This document shows, piece after piece, positions 21,747 to 33,479 of a stretch of DNA of 64,000 bases (position 1 is the stretch's first letter; each line of letters begins with the position of its first letter). This DNA comes from Engraulis encrasicolus (taxonomy: Eukaryota; Chordata; Actinopteri; Clupeiformes; Engraulidae), in NCBI RefSeq assembly GCF_034702125.1, contig NC_085880.1, positions 19,033,528-19,097,527 of the forward strand, given 5' to 3'. Under the pieces are notes generated by a model that searched no databases, was not told the DNA's origin, and was given only the letters and a program-made list of their open reading frames with translations. The position numbers and the translations under genes were made by a program.

Positions 21747-22667
21747 TCAACGCCATTCATCTCGCTGCTGTGCTAGTCTCTGTGCCTCGCCCCATGTAAG
21801 CTTCATCTCCTTCAGCTCCCCTTCAGCTGTTTTCCGCCAGGTGTTCTTTGGCCTCCCAGGCTTACGTTTTCCCGGTGGTGTCCATCTTAACGCTACCTTT
21901 GGTATCCTCTCGTTTTCCATTCTTAGAACATGGCCTAGCCATCTGAGTCGCCGGAGTTTTATTTCAAGGACCACATCTCTGCATCCTGTTTTGGTGTACA
22001 GCTCCTTGTTGGTTATTTTGTTGGGCCAGAAGATTCGGCAGATTTTTCTAAGGCACCCATTGTGGAAGGCACTGATTTTATTCATGTCCCCTTTAACCAC
22101 TCGCCAGCATTCAGAGCCGTACATAAGGACAGATTTCAAGCAGCTGTTGTAGAGATGAATCTTGGTTCTGAGATGGTACTGTCGGGACTTCCAGATTGGC
22201 TGTAGTCTTGCGAATGCTCCACGAGCTTTGGAGAGCCTTGCTTGAATGTCTTTTTTCGCTCCATTGTCCTTGCTGATGAGGCTCCCCAGGTATGTGAAGT
22301 CCTCTGCAAAATCGAGTGGCACGCCATTGATGGTGATAGGTGTAGGGTTGGTGGTGTTTATGCACATGACTTGTGTCTTTGAGGTGTTAATGTTCAGACC
22401 TGTCTGTTTTGCATATTTACTCAGCCTATCCGTTTTCTCTTGCAGGTGATCTCTCTTTGAGAACAAGACCGCTAGGTCGTCAGCAAAGTCGAGATCCTCT
22501 AAGTGGGAGAAATGCGTCCACTGAATTCCTCTGCACATGTCCGATGTAGTGTTACGCATGATCCAGTCGAGGGTAACTAGGAACAGAAAGGGGGAGAGGA
22601 TGCAGCCCTGCCGTACACCTGATTCTACTGGAAACCATTCCGAGAGTGTCTTGTTGTTAATGATCAC
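21747..22667 (-). pseudogene. LINE reverse transcriptase, C-terminal part
   Basis: It begins just before VESGVRQGCILSPFLF and includes the catalytic FADDLAVL box and thumb, followed by the VLMYGSECW and RWLGHVLRM motifs. It is out of frame with the preceding segment; the missing link lies at 22668-22735. Confidence 0.85.
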
Positions 22668-22735
22668 ACTACATTCAAAGTGTTTGTAGAACAGGCTAAT
22701 CAGGTTGATAATTTTGTCCGGGATTCCATATGACC

Positions 22736-23593
22736 TCAGGATGTTATAAGGGTCTCTCTGTGCACACTGTCAAAGGCCTTTTTGAAGTCTATGAAATTGA
22801 TGTATAGGGGGACATTCCACGCAATGCACTGTTCAATGATGTTTCTTAGTGCAAAGATCTGATCAATGCATCCTCTGCCTATTCTGAATCCGGCTTGTTC
22901 TTCCCTCAGCTTGTTGTCAATTACTGGTTCAATCCGTTTGAGGAGCACTCTGCAGAAGATCTTGCTGGGGATGGAAAGTAGTGTAATACCACGACAGTTG
23001 TCACAGATCTGTAGGTTGCCTTTCTTGGGAAGTTTCACAATTAGTCCCTTATCCCAGTCACTTGGAATGGTGTCACTCTCCCAGGTGGTCCTGAAGAGTT
23101 TAACCAACGGCGATGTTGTGGTGACAGGGTCAGCCTTGAGCATCTCTGCTTCGATGGAGTCGATGCCTGCTGCTTTGCCACTCTTCATGGCTTTAAGAGC
23201 ATCCTTGATCTCAGAGGCTGTAATTGGGCTAGTGTCGATGTCGAGGAGATCTATTGCTGGTTGAGGATTGGCTGGTGTGTCTGGTTTAGGGCAGTTTAGC
23301 ACTTCCTGAAAGTGTTGGAGCCATCTTGCTGCTTGCTCTTTTTCAGTTGTTATAACGTTCCCGTTTTTACATCTGATGGGGGCTGACTGGCTGGTGTTTC
23401 TGCCACAGAGCTGTTTGGTGATCTTATAGACGGTCCCCAACTCTCCCCTGGCTGCGGCCTGCTCAGCTTCACACGCCATTTCCTCTACAAAAGACCGCTT
23501 GTCCTTCCTGGCACTCCTTTTGACCTCTATGTCCTTTGCCATATAGGCCTTTTGGACCTGTTCCTGGAGTCTTGGGGACTTGGTGCTTAGCAA
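22736..23593 (-). pseudogene. LINE reverse transcriptase, N-terminal part
   Basis: The frame contains KAAGIDSIEAEMLKA, KGNLQICDNCRGITLL and FIDFKKAFDSVHRE, the fingers and first catalytic Asp block of a LINE reverse transcriptase. It ends by frameshift inside the domain. Confidence 0.85.
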
Positions 23594-23618
23594 CTTTGCT
23601 TTCAGTTGTTTCCTCTCT

Positions 23619-24395
23619 TCAATTTTTTTGCCATGTACCAGGTGTTATCCATTTCTTGTTGTTTTTCTTCTTGTATCCCAAGATTTTAGTTGCTGCATCC
23701 ACATAGGTATGCTTGATCACATCCCATTTGGTGTTAACTGGGGTACTATCCTCTGTCATATCGGCAAGTGCTTGGAAGCGATTCCTAATTTCTAGCACAA
23801 ACTGCTGTTTCGTACTTGGACACTTAAGTTTGATGGTGTCGAGTTGTTTCCTTTGCTGACTCTGTTTCTTCACCCTGCGAAGTTTCAACTTCACTGTAGC
23901 TGTTATTAGGTGATGGTCACTGAAAGCATCAGCCCCTCGGAAAGCTCTAACATCTGTAAGTGACCGTCGCCATTTTGCATTGACGATGATATGGTCGATC
24001 TGGTTGAATGATCTACCACCTGGTGACCTCCATGTGAGCTTATGGATTGACTTGTGGGGGAAGATGGTACCTCCAATGACGCAGTTGTTGTTTAAACAGA
24101 AGTCTGCAAGACGTTCACCGTTGTTATTCATAACACCGCAACCGTGTTTCCCCATGGCCCTTTCGTAGTTGGTATTATCCTCTCCTACTTTCGCGTTCAG
24201 GTCTCCCGTGATCAAGAGCATGTCATGACGAGGGACTTTGGATATGACTTGGTTTAGATGTTCATACCATTCATCCTTTACCTCGTCATCGGCTTCATTT
24301 GTTGGCGCGTAACACTGGATGATGGTAAGCTTGCAGTGTTTTGAGTTGAAGCGAGGTCTTAACATTCGATCACTGATTGGCTCCGAATCCATCAA
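23619..24395 (-). pseudogene. LINE endonuclease domain
   Basis: APE family motifs are visible: QCYAPTNEADDE, GDLNAKVGEDNT, and the C-terminal SDHHLITATVKLKLRR with the catalytic Asp-His. The N-terminal catalytic residues upstream of 24395 are separated by stops or frameshifts, so the domain is incomplete in one frame. Confidence 0.8.
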
Positions 24396-24994
24396 GGTGT
24401 TTACTTTCTCCTTGGCAATAATCAGGGAGAATTGGTGTGAGTCTTCTCATGTCCAGAGTACAGGATGGTCGGGCCATCGCTTATAATTTGGTGTCCGGAT
24501 CCGGTCCAGCGGCACTCACTAACTCCAAGAATGTCGAGGTGGTACCTCCTCATTTAATTTACTACTTGAGCTGATTTTGTTGTCTCATACATGGTACGTA
24601 CATTCCACGCTCCTAATCGAAGCTTGGCTTTGGGCCTGAGCAGACTTGCCATCGTATCACTAACTTCCTCCTGAGGGCTTTCATTAGGGATAGTCATTTC
24701 GCCAATTGACTGGCTCAAGTCTACTCTAGGTCCGGAGTATGTTTGGGTTGTTGTCGTCGTCGTTTCCGTAACAAAGTGTTTTTTTCTAGGGTGGGGTTGT
24801 TAACCCCACGCCCAACCCCCAACCTGGGGGATCAGGTGCTGACTTTTGTCTGGCCTCTACTCTGAAACCTGCCCGGCATGGTAGGACCTGCCGGGGGTTT
24901 GAACCCCCACCGGTATAGCTTTCAAGAGTCCTTGAGACACACAAGCCTCTCCACCACGGCAAGGTACCAGCACAGGGAGAAGAACTACGTTACT

Positions 24995-25039
24995 GGTCCT
25001 TATATGGCCCCTGGAACAAAACGAGTTTGACACCCCTGC
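24995..25039. mobile_element. Solitary hAT-type terminus
   Basis: GAGTTTGACACCCCTGCC read on the minus strand gives a CAGGGGTGTCAAACTC-like hAT end. No partner terminus was found nearby. Confidence 0.5.
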
Positions 25040-25071
25040 CTAGGATGGAATACCTCCAGTATGACACTTAG

Positions 25072-25450
25072 TAGGGCTGGGTTCAAAAGATCGGATCGCG
25101 ATCCAATATCGATTCATGTTCGAAAAGTGTGATATCGATTCAGAACTTGGTGGATCGATCTTTTGCATATGATTATAGGCACTATTTTCTCAAGCACATC
25201 CTGTAGCTCTCTTCCACATTTACGTAGGCTACCATGGTATTTCATGTTTTTGTGGGCATCAAAGGCTGAGATATTGCGGTTTTTATAGCCGGTCTTAGAA
25301 TTCTAGGCATAAATGGGTTAAAGTAACAACCGAGCACAACAGAAGATCGATATCGAATCGAATCAGATCGGATCGTGAATCGAATTGAATCGTGACCTTC
25401 TGGATCAGAATCGAATCGATTCAGGAAATTTGGATTGATTCTCAGCCCTA
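25072..25450. mobile_element. hAT-type MITE with 8-bp TSD, ATCGAT-rich
   Basis: Ends TAGGGCTGGG and CTCAGCCCTA are flanked by ACACTTAG at 25064-25071 and 25451-25458. The inside carries many GATCGAT / AATCGAT words that form partial internal palindromes. Confidence 0.92.
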
Positions 25451-25553
25451 ACACTTAGGGTATCATGACTGTAAAAATGGCAACATATTCCTGAACCAAG
25501 AGATTATAAGATGCAGTGAGTGATCTACTGGAAATTAACATACAGTAGACCTA

Positions 25554-27195
25554 CAGTTAGGGCCATAAATATTTGGACATCTGCACAATTTTTATCTTTT
25601 TGGCGCTGTACACCCTCTCAATGGATTTGAGATTAAAGAAATGAGATGTACATTAACAGCAGACTTTCAGCTTTAATGTGAGGGTGTTTGCGTCCAAATC
25701 GGGTGAACTGTGAGGGAATTATGACATTTTCTATCAATGCCTCCCAATTTTTAAGGGACCAAAAGTAATTGGACAGTCTAGTATTTATACATCAAACGTT
25801 CAATTTTTAATTATTTGGTTGCAAATACTTTCCAGTCAGTTACAGCCTGTAATTTGCAATCCATAGACATCAATAGACACTGGGTTTTATCCCTGGTGAT
25901 GCTATAGTGAGCTCTCTATTACAACAGTCTTCAGTTCCTGCTTATTCTTAGGGTATTTTCCCTTCGGTTTGGCCTCCAGCAAGTGAAATGCTTGCTCAAT
26001 AGTACTCAGGTGAGGTGATTGACTGGGCCATTGCATAATATTCCACTTTTTTGGGGTAGAAATGGCTTAGTGGCTTTCCCATGAAGCTTTGGGTCATTGT
26101 CCATCTGCACTGTGAATCATTGTCCAATGAGGTCAGAACCATTATGTTTAATATGACATGATAATGTAGCCTGAAAATCTTCAGAATTCATCCTGTGGCT
26201 TTTGTCGGTAGTTATCATCATCAATAAATACAAGGGGGAAATCGTATTGACAGATATGCATGCCCATACCATGACACTGCCACCACCATGATTCACTGAT
26301 TGGGTGGTATGCTTTGAATCATGAGCAGTTCCTTTCCTTCTCTATACTCTTTTCTTCCCATTACTCTTGTACACAATTATTTTTGTCTCCTCTGTCCAAA
26401 GGATGTAGCTCAAGACCTATAAAGTCTTTTTTAGATGTTGTTTGGCAAAGCCGAATCTGGTATTGCTATTTCTGATGCAATCAATTATTTACATCTTTTA
26501 GTGAACCCTCTGTATTTCCTATGGTGAAGTGTTCCTTAATGTTCTTGATCTTTTTCTTGATTGTTGCCTTGGACATGTATCCACCGTCCTCTTGGACACT
26601 GCTGGGAGATGGGTTTTTGTTCACCACATACAGAATAATGTCTGTCATTCATAGCATTTGCTTTCCATGTCTGCCAGGTAATTTGGTGTTGCTCTGAAAT
26701 TTCTTTTTTCCAATATTCTGAACTCTTGAATTGATCACATTCAATGTTTCCCCATCTCTCAAATGGGTTTCTTTTGATTTTTTTCAACCTTATGATGGCT
26801 TGCATCACTGATAGTGACAGGTGGACTTAGGACCTCATGGAGATTCCGTAAAAATATATGGAAATGCAAATGAAACACTTTAAATTAACTCTAGGACCTT
26901 TTGTTGACATCTTGGTGATGGTGTAGTAAGGGAATAACACACATCTGACTGGAGAATATCTGAGCAGCCTACTGTCCAATTACTTTTGATCCCTTGAAAA
27001 GTGGGCACCACACACAAAAAACGTTACTATTTCTTTCCTGTTAATGCGATTTGGATTTTAACACCCTCACATTAACGCTAAGAGTCTACAGTTAATGCAC
27101 ATCTTGTTTGTTATATTTCAAATTCATTGTGGTGGGGTATAGGGTGGAAAAGGATGAGAATTGTGTTGCTGTCCAAATATTTCTGGCCCTAACTG
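25554..27195 (-). mobile_element. Tc1/mariner-like transposon with decayed transposase
   Basis: The terminal repeats CAGTTAGGGCCATAAATATT and AATATTTCTGGCCCTAACTG are inverted and flanked by TA on both sides (25552-25553 and 27196-27197). The 1.64-kb length is right for Tc1. The minus strand reads as a Tc1-type transposase broken by several stops and frameshifts, so this is a dead copy. Confidence 0.9.
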
Positions 27196-27197
27196 TA

Positions 27198-27770
27198 CAT
27201 GCCTGATATCATCAGTACAGTATTGAGTTTTCATATAAATAATATATAATGTACGTGTAGGCTATATAATGCAAATACTATACACAACATACATGGTTTG
27301 TTGTTTCTGTTGTTTATTGCTCACCATTATTTCTTCATTTATCATTTTTGTAACTCATTTTTTATTACAATTTGAATGAAAGAACAGGGGAAACAACATC
27401 AAGCAGCTCAACATTACAATCCCCAACCCATTCTCCCACCCCCCACATAGTCGCTTGCTTTGGTTAAAAGGATCTGCCAAATGCAATGCAATGTAATGTA
27501 ATGTAACATGGAACCATCCACACAGCCAGAAAACAGCCAAATCAAAACCAAATGAGAGCTGAAAGAAGAAAAAAAAAACAGCAAAGTAAACATACAAAAC
27601 ACAATCACTCAGAGAGCATCTCCATCACCATATCTTTCTGACAGTGGATGCCTCTGCATGGTTAACTCCTGCAGATGACAGTTTCATATACTGTATCAGA
27701 TGTTAAGCAGTGTGTTGATTGATTGTCATATCAATTACACTCCTTGCAAATCCAAGTATTATATCATACG
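27198..27770. other. Gene-free; SINE/LINE 3'-tail remnant at 27460-27507
   Basis: CTTTGGTTAAAAGGATCTGC followed by AATGT/AATGC pentamers is a typical teleost retroposon 3' end. Nothing else is supported. Confidence 0.5.
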
Positions 27771-27771
27771 A

Positions 27772-28300
27772 TACGATAGGACCTTATTGTCAGCTTTCAC
27801 AGAAATTGCATCCCTGAACAAGACTTGTTTAACACAGGACATACACATAACATCACAAGACTTTTGCACCTGTGCCATGCATGTTGAGCATAAGCACCAA
27901 GACATTACCATCATGGGGTGATAGCACTATACATACAGTCTTAAGAGTGATTCAACAGAAAAATTGATTGACGCATGAAGGAATGGTAAAGTCTGTTGCG
28001 GTTAAAGAAGAGAACTCTGAAACGCCTATTTGAGAGTAATAACTTATATTCTTGCTGAAGAATGTGTGTGATGTCAGCAGGGATGCATGTGGCCAGTCGG
28101 AGCATACAGAGCTTCCTGGAGTAGGTTTGCCATGGGGAGACCAATGATCTTAGAGCAGATTTTGATTTGATGTTGGAATTTAGCTTTATCTTTGACAGAG
28201 AGGCTGCTATACCAAGCTGTACTGTATAAAGCATAACACTCGACATCACAGAGGTAAAAAAACAAAAAAGATTATTTGGGCACACATACAGACGCACTTA
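27772..28300 (-). mobile_element. LINE 3'-end fragment (L2/CR1-like)
   Basis: Two minus-strand frames (27941-28297 and 28074-28265) give pieces such as IKICSKIIGLPMANLLQEA and the RRFRV...F.HSF..SI.LLN end typical of L2/CR1-like LINE proteins. It is related in plan to the element at 62331-64000, but broken. Confidence 0.65.
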
Positions 28301-28379
28301 AAATGACCTTGACATGTTCAGGACGCGGTTTGCAGCCAAGCAGAGCACCGGAAGTGATCATGCTGCCACCTATTCCATT

Positions 28380-28625
28380 TTTTTATTTTGCTGCTGCTGC
28401 CTTTTCACCTTTATTTAGACAGGACAGTGAAGAGTGGGACAGGAAATGAGTGGTAGAGATATGAAAGTGAAAGCGAAAGCCCAACTGGGAAACTCCAACT
28501 CTCATTGTCATTGTCTGCATATGGGAGAGGATCAAGAAATGACCTTGTGTCGGATATCGAACCCAGGTCCCCCGCTGCGTAGCAGTGCAGTGCCCAACTG
28601 TTTGAGCCAAGGCAGGGCCCACCTT
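28380..28625 (-). mobile_element. tRNA-derived SINE
   Basis: On the minus strand an A-box-like TGGCTCAAACAGTTGGGC (near 28600-28617) is followed about 45 bases later by a B-box-like GGGTTCGATATCC. The body and T-rich 3' end follow to the left. It shares its ACAATGA..GTTTCCCA part with the SINE at 47262-47540. Confidence 0.7.
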
Positions 28626-28990
28626 TTCCATTTTAATGAGGGATCTACAGCAGCAGCAGCATCATAATGAGATACCGTATGAGGCCTGAGTGTGCATATC
28701 ATGAATAACATGAATAACAGCATGGACAGCAATATCAAGGTCAACATACAGTACATAGCAGTCAGAGGTAGTGACTGTGTACCAAGGTCAACACACTCCC
28801 CATAATGTATGAAGTCATGAGCCTTTTCCCCCTCCTCACTTCTCCCCATGTTGTTTCTTCCTTTCACTTCTGGTGTGCCGCCAAGTGTGGCAGGAAGTCT
28901 GTACAGCTCTATTTGTGTAAACTGGCAGATATCTTAATGTCCTTCGGGATTAATACAAGTACTCTACTCTACTCTACAGCAGTGTGTCTA

Positions 28991-29761
28991 AGGGCGTTTT
29001 CACACCTGGGTCCCCTTTAAGTGAACTGAACTCAGTCCTCTTTAAGTGGACCAAAAAATGAACTGACAGCAAAATGACTCGGGTCTGTTTTTGTTCTTAT
29101 TGTGGCTGTATTATGAAAAGAAATGGCTTCCCTTTCTGGTCCTCCTCTGCTTTTATGGTGTGTCAGTCCTCTTTTGATCACACCCGGTACGTCTAGAGCT
29201 TTCCTCAAGTGATTACAGCATATTCACAAGTGTAACTTGTCAGGACTCATGAGCGAACCATACTGAGACCACGTCAACAAAGGTCTCAGTACGGTTCACT
29301 TCCGAGGGGTCTGGGTACACTTTGGCACGTTCCCATATGCACAGAAAATGCTCAGTCACAGGTCTGAGTTCACATCAATGGCTGAAAGGGACCAGGTGTG
29401 AACTAAACCCAGTCCTCTTTAAGTGGTCCAAAGCGAACCGACAGCTGAAGGACTCAGTTCTGTTTTTGTTCATATTGTGAGTCTATTATAAAAAGAACCG
29501 GCTGCTCTGTCTGGTACCAGTGGGCTTTTATGGTGCGTCAGTCCTCCTTTTGATCATACCTGGTCCTCTAGAGCTCTCCTTCGGTGATTACACCTAGTCA
29601 TAAGTGTAACTTGTCAGGACTCATAAGCTAACGGTATCAGTGCTGTTCACTTCCGAGGGGTCTGGGTACACTTTGGAGTGTTCACATATGCACAGAAAAT
29701 CAAGAGTCACAGGTCTGAGTTTGTTTAAATGGCCGAAAAGGACCACGTCTGAAAACACCCT
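28991..29761. mobile_element. Dimeric MITE with ~20-bp TIRs
   Basis: Left end AGGGCGTTTTCACACCTGG and right end CGTCTGAAAACACCCT are inverted. Two homologous units (about 28991-29403 and 29404-29761) are joined head to tail, so the middle reads GGACCAGGTGTGAACTAAAC, one shared terminus. Single diverged copies are at 7826-8302 and about 30940-31066. Confidence 0.8.
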
Positions 29762-30036
29762 ATGAAGATCCTCATTCATCCAGGTCGTGATATCCAGAGT
29801 TCAGCTGTAGGCATCTGGACTTCTTTTCTGAGCTGGAGAGACATCTTGCTCCCCATCCCAGAAGTTTCATCAGATCTGTTCTGACCAATGTAGTGGGAAT
29901 GCTAGATGTGTCTAGGTCCGTCCCCTTCACAACTTGATATAGAGAGTAGTGTTTTTTCTCAGCCTAATGCTGCAGTGAAAGAAATCAAAGGGAACAGTGT
30001 AATCACGACACGACAGGTCATTGTTTTGATGCCACG

Positions 30037-33000
30037 TCAGGGCCAAAATGTCACCACTGGGCCAAACTTCTTTTCATGAATCAGCTGGCCCAGACTACCG
30101 TCCTCTTCGGAGTGCACAGGACTCCTGGCTTCCTCTTTAGAAGGCGTGGCAGCAGCGGCGGCAGCGGTCACCCGTTGTGAGTTGGAGCCCAGGAGGTGGA
30201 TGACGCGCGAGTGGAGGCTGTTGGTGGAGCTGATGCTCTTGCTGATGCTCTCCTGCACGCGGAGCAGCTCCTCTGCCACCACTGCGGAGTTTGCCGTCTT
30301 CTCACCCAGCGTCGCCGCGATCTTGGCCACGCTGCGGCCGGACCTGCAGACCTCCGAGTAGAGCAGCTGGTTCTGATGCGCCAGTGAGCGGAAGCCCTCG
30401 CGGATGGCGGCGGTCTGCTCCCGGTGGAGGGCCAGGAGCTGCTCCTCGAAGGGGCTGAGCGAGGGGAGTCGGGAGGAGGAGACGCTGCATTCCCCTCCGC
30501 CTCCGCCACCCAGCTCATTGTGCTCAGGGGCCTCTGATTTGATGTTGACCAGGGGGTGTGGATGTGGTGGAGGTATGGAGGGGGGAGGAGGCCCTGGCGC
30601 TGCCCTGGAGGGTTGCTGCGAGTTCGGGTACTCCAGAGGGAACTGGCCTTGATCATCTGCAAACTGCAGACTCATGTTTTCTGGGGAAAACCACAAAAGA
30701 CAGTTAATGCTCAGAAATGCTCTCTTTGGTACTCTATGGTAGTGTGGTAGTGGCCAGTGATGCGCGGGTCGACGAAAAAACAAGACACAACCGACTGCTT
30801 TTTCCCCTAGTCCGCCCGCTTGCCCTGCCCGCAAGAAATATTCATGAAAAATATTGACCCGGCCCGCTTCCCGACCCGCCTTTGAAAATAGTAGCCGTGC
30901 GTCTTTATGAACACCCTAGCGTCATTGGCAAAGCACAATCACGTCAATAAAGGTCTCAGCATGGTTCACTTCCGAGGGGTCTGGATACACTTCACATCAC
31001 AGAAAATGCTGAGCTGCAGGTATAAGTTCGCTTAAATGGTTGATAGGGAACCATATGAAAACACTAGTGGCAATGTAGCCTACAACACTTTGTCTTCTTT
31101 TGGTTTGGTAGGCTACTCCTCTGCTCTGTCCTTTTCCTGAACTGAAATTGGTTTCGCTTTTTCCTATCCCGAAGTTGAGGGACAGGGTGCCAAGGCCACC
31201 CCCTCCTTCACCAGAGACCAAGCGGTTAATTTGGGAGTTTGGGAAAGATAATCGCGTCACATGTGTGTGCACAAACCACAAACGCAACCTGCGCCGCCTG
31301 GTGCCACTATAGGCAACGCTTGTCTTTCTAGCGCAAATGATCATTTAGCGCACCCAAAGCGTGAACTTCCGTAATCTTAGATGACTGCAATGTAAAGATC
31401 CATAGGCTGCAGAGCCCTTCTCAACTGATTGACAGTTGCACTCACGATGCTATAACGCGACATGCCCTGTCCAACAAAAAGTAGTCTATGTTGAATAGGC
31501 TAGATAACATTTTCTCACAAATTATTATTTTCTAATATGAGCATTTCGATCATAATGTTTGTCTCTTACCCAGACTACCAAGTTTGATCTTCATACAATG
31601 CTATTTTATTATTTAGGCTATTTATTAGCCTATTTATTTATTTTAAGTGGCGAGGACATTGTTCTTCCACTGTAGGCTAAATTACTCAAATGAGCACTGC
31701 ATTCAAAGGGAATAGGCTAATAATTTGGACATTGTAGGCTATAGGCTATAGTAGCCTATTCTATTTCGACAATGTAGGCATAGCCACTCGAATCCCTACC
31801 TGTGGAGGAAATTAATCTGTAGGTTGGTGAGCAGACGGAGCCAGCCGTCAAGTGGATTGCCTCCTAGTCATGGTACGACACAGGAAATGAAAAAAAAACT
31901 CTGTAAGCAACACATGAGTGCGAAACCATTACAATTGTATAAGAAAATATGTAGGCTATATCCATCACTGCACTGTTTAGAGAGCACCCTCTGTGTTCTT
32001 CAAAATGCACTCAATGGTAGCCCCTGCTGCACAAGTTGCGCGCAGAAGATCTTCAGCCGACGCAGGAGCCTCATTAAGTCTCCTGCAGAGCGCGTGGCAC
32101 CATCGTAGTTATTCAGCCATATAAACTTTGATCTATTTCGCAAAAAATGTCCCTGTCTGCTAAAGTAAACTATAGCCTATTGGCTAGCCTATAGCCTACT
32201 TTAAAATTCGGCATCATTTCAAAGGTCCTGACCGACCGCACCCGACCCGAATTTCATTAAAAATAATATTTCATAACCCGTGCCTGCGGTCGACCGCAGT
32301 TAATTGCAAGCGCCCGCTGCTTTCGGGTCAGCCCGCGCATCACTGGTAGTGGCCACCTCAAGTACAAATAGCACTAATCTGAAATCTTCTAACTTCACCG
32401 CTCACCATGCACATCAAAATATCTATAAGGCAAAGTGCACCCCCTAGTGTTCACTTGCTAAACTCACAACAGCATGAGCCTGGTCAATAAATACAGTAGT
32501 TTCTGAGAATTTCTGGTGGACTGTTCAGGTGGACAAATCCTGTAGGAAGTAGAACTATGCAATAGCAGTATCTAATCGACGTGATATATCTTCTTGTGTA
32601 CGTATGAAACTATGGCTAATGCATGCTTCATAGGCCAAACCTGTTCATGTGTAAAAATCAGAAATAACAAGTCTTAGAAAAACAAAAAGATCCAGGCTTA
32701 ATTATGGCCTGACTCTCACAGACCCTTGTGTATTTCCACTCAGCTTTGTGAGCTGAAACACCCTGCACTTAAAACTAAAATGCAGTTGCGGGATTATCAG
32801 ATTTAAATGTAGTGGAGAAGAGAAAAATAAGTGAAATGCAACACTTGTTTCGGCAAGAATGGCCGCTCACATGGACTCAATCATTGACATTGATTGTAAT
32901 TTAAACTGCATTTTTGTATGACAGCATATTTGTACACATTGTTCGTCTTCACTTGTTTACCTTCACTGGAATTGGAAGTTGCCTGACTGCTCTCATCACT

Positions 33001-33375
33001 CTTCACCACACAGGATAACAAAGCAGCAGTGTCATCGCTGTAATCAGTCTCATCCTCATCCTCATCCTCCTCAGGAGACAACAGGCTTTTGTAGTTCTTG
33101 ACGGTCTTCTTCCGTTGACTCTTTCGCTGACCCGTTTGATCTTCTTTGAAGACTGTTTTCATTGAGCGGAACCCTTTCAGGGCAAGCCAGCGCTGTTTCA
33201 CGTCCGCTATGGAGCGCTGTATCCCTGAGGTTTTCCGGAGTTGTTTGGTGATGTACAACCAGATCCTGTACGACTCCTTGAGGTCTTTACTGGTCAGGGC
33301 ATCTTTATGTTCGGTGACCTCCTTCACAAGCACCTCGATTTCAGCATCGGTGAACTTGCTCTTGTGTTTACCCAT
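30037..33375 (-). CDS. Myb/SANT-like DNA-binding domain protein, two coding exons
   Basis: Exon 1 is 33375-32961 (starts MGKHKSKFTDAEIEVL, donor GTAAAC) and exon 2 is 30680-30037 (acceptor TTTTCCCCAG, stop TGA). The split codon matches (phase 1), giving about 352 residues. Residues 1-80 form a three-helix Myb/SANT-like domain with the pattern F.d.Ei..Lv.ev and an IADVKQRWLALK third helix, as in NAIF1 and MSANTD proteins. An acidic Ser/Asp region (about 95-140) and a Pro-rich segment follow. Residues about 215-310 form a likely helical or coiled-coil region (LSPFEEQLLALHREQTAAIR onwards). A nuclear DNA-binding role is likely. I do not recognise a specific orthologue. The intron (30681-32960) holds the hAT-like insertion below. 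Confidence 0.82.
30755..32345. mobile_element. hAT-type element, 1591 bp, with 8-bp TSD
   Basis: TIR CAGTGATGCGCGGG at the left and CCCGCGCATCACTG at the right are perfect. The duplication GTAGTGGC is at 30747-30754 and 32346-32353. No intact transposase frame is seen. A diverged fragment of the 28991-29761 family (about 30940-31066) is nested inside, and 31600-31780 is rich in TAGGCTA words. It lies within the intron of the Myb/SANT-like gene. Confidence 0.93.
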
Positions 33376-33479
33376 GGTGTCTCCCTCAAGAACAAAAGCT
33401 GTAGAGAAGGGAAAAAGGGTTTTTTATTATCATGTTCAATAACTCTGCATCATTTTTTTACAAAACCAACTACCAAATA

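Larger units (their letters stand above)
21682..24960 (-). mobile_element. Decayed APE-type LINE, near full length
   Basis: Minus-strand frames in order encode an APE-like endonuclease, a reverse transcriptase and a C-terminal region. The 3' end shows a short TTAC-type tandem tail at 21688-21701. The 5' untranslated part (to about 24960) has GC-rich segments. The simple-sequence tail and C-terminal LGHVLRM / GRPKNTWR motifs suggest an RTE-like clade, but the clade is not certain. Confidence 0.85.

Noticed and set aside
30146..30750. Plus-strand frames opposite the Myb/SANT-like gene exon 2
   Set aside because: Antisense shadows. The minus frame has a consistent splice phase and domain logic.
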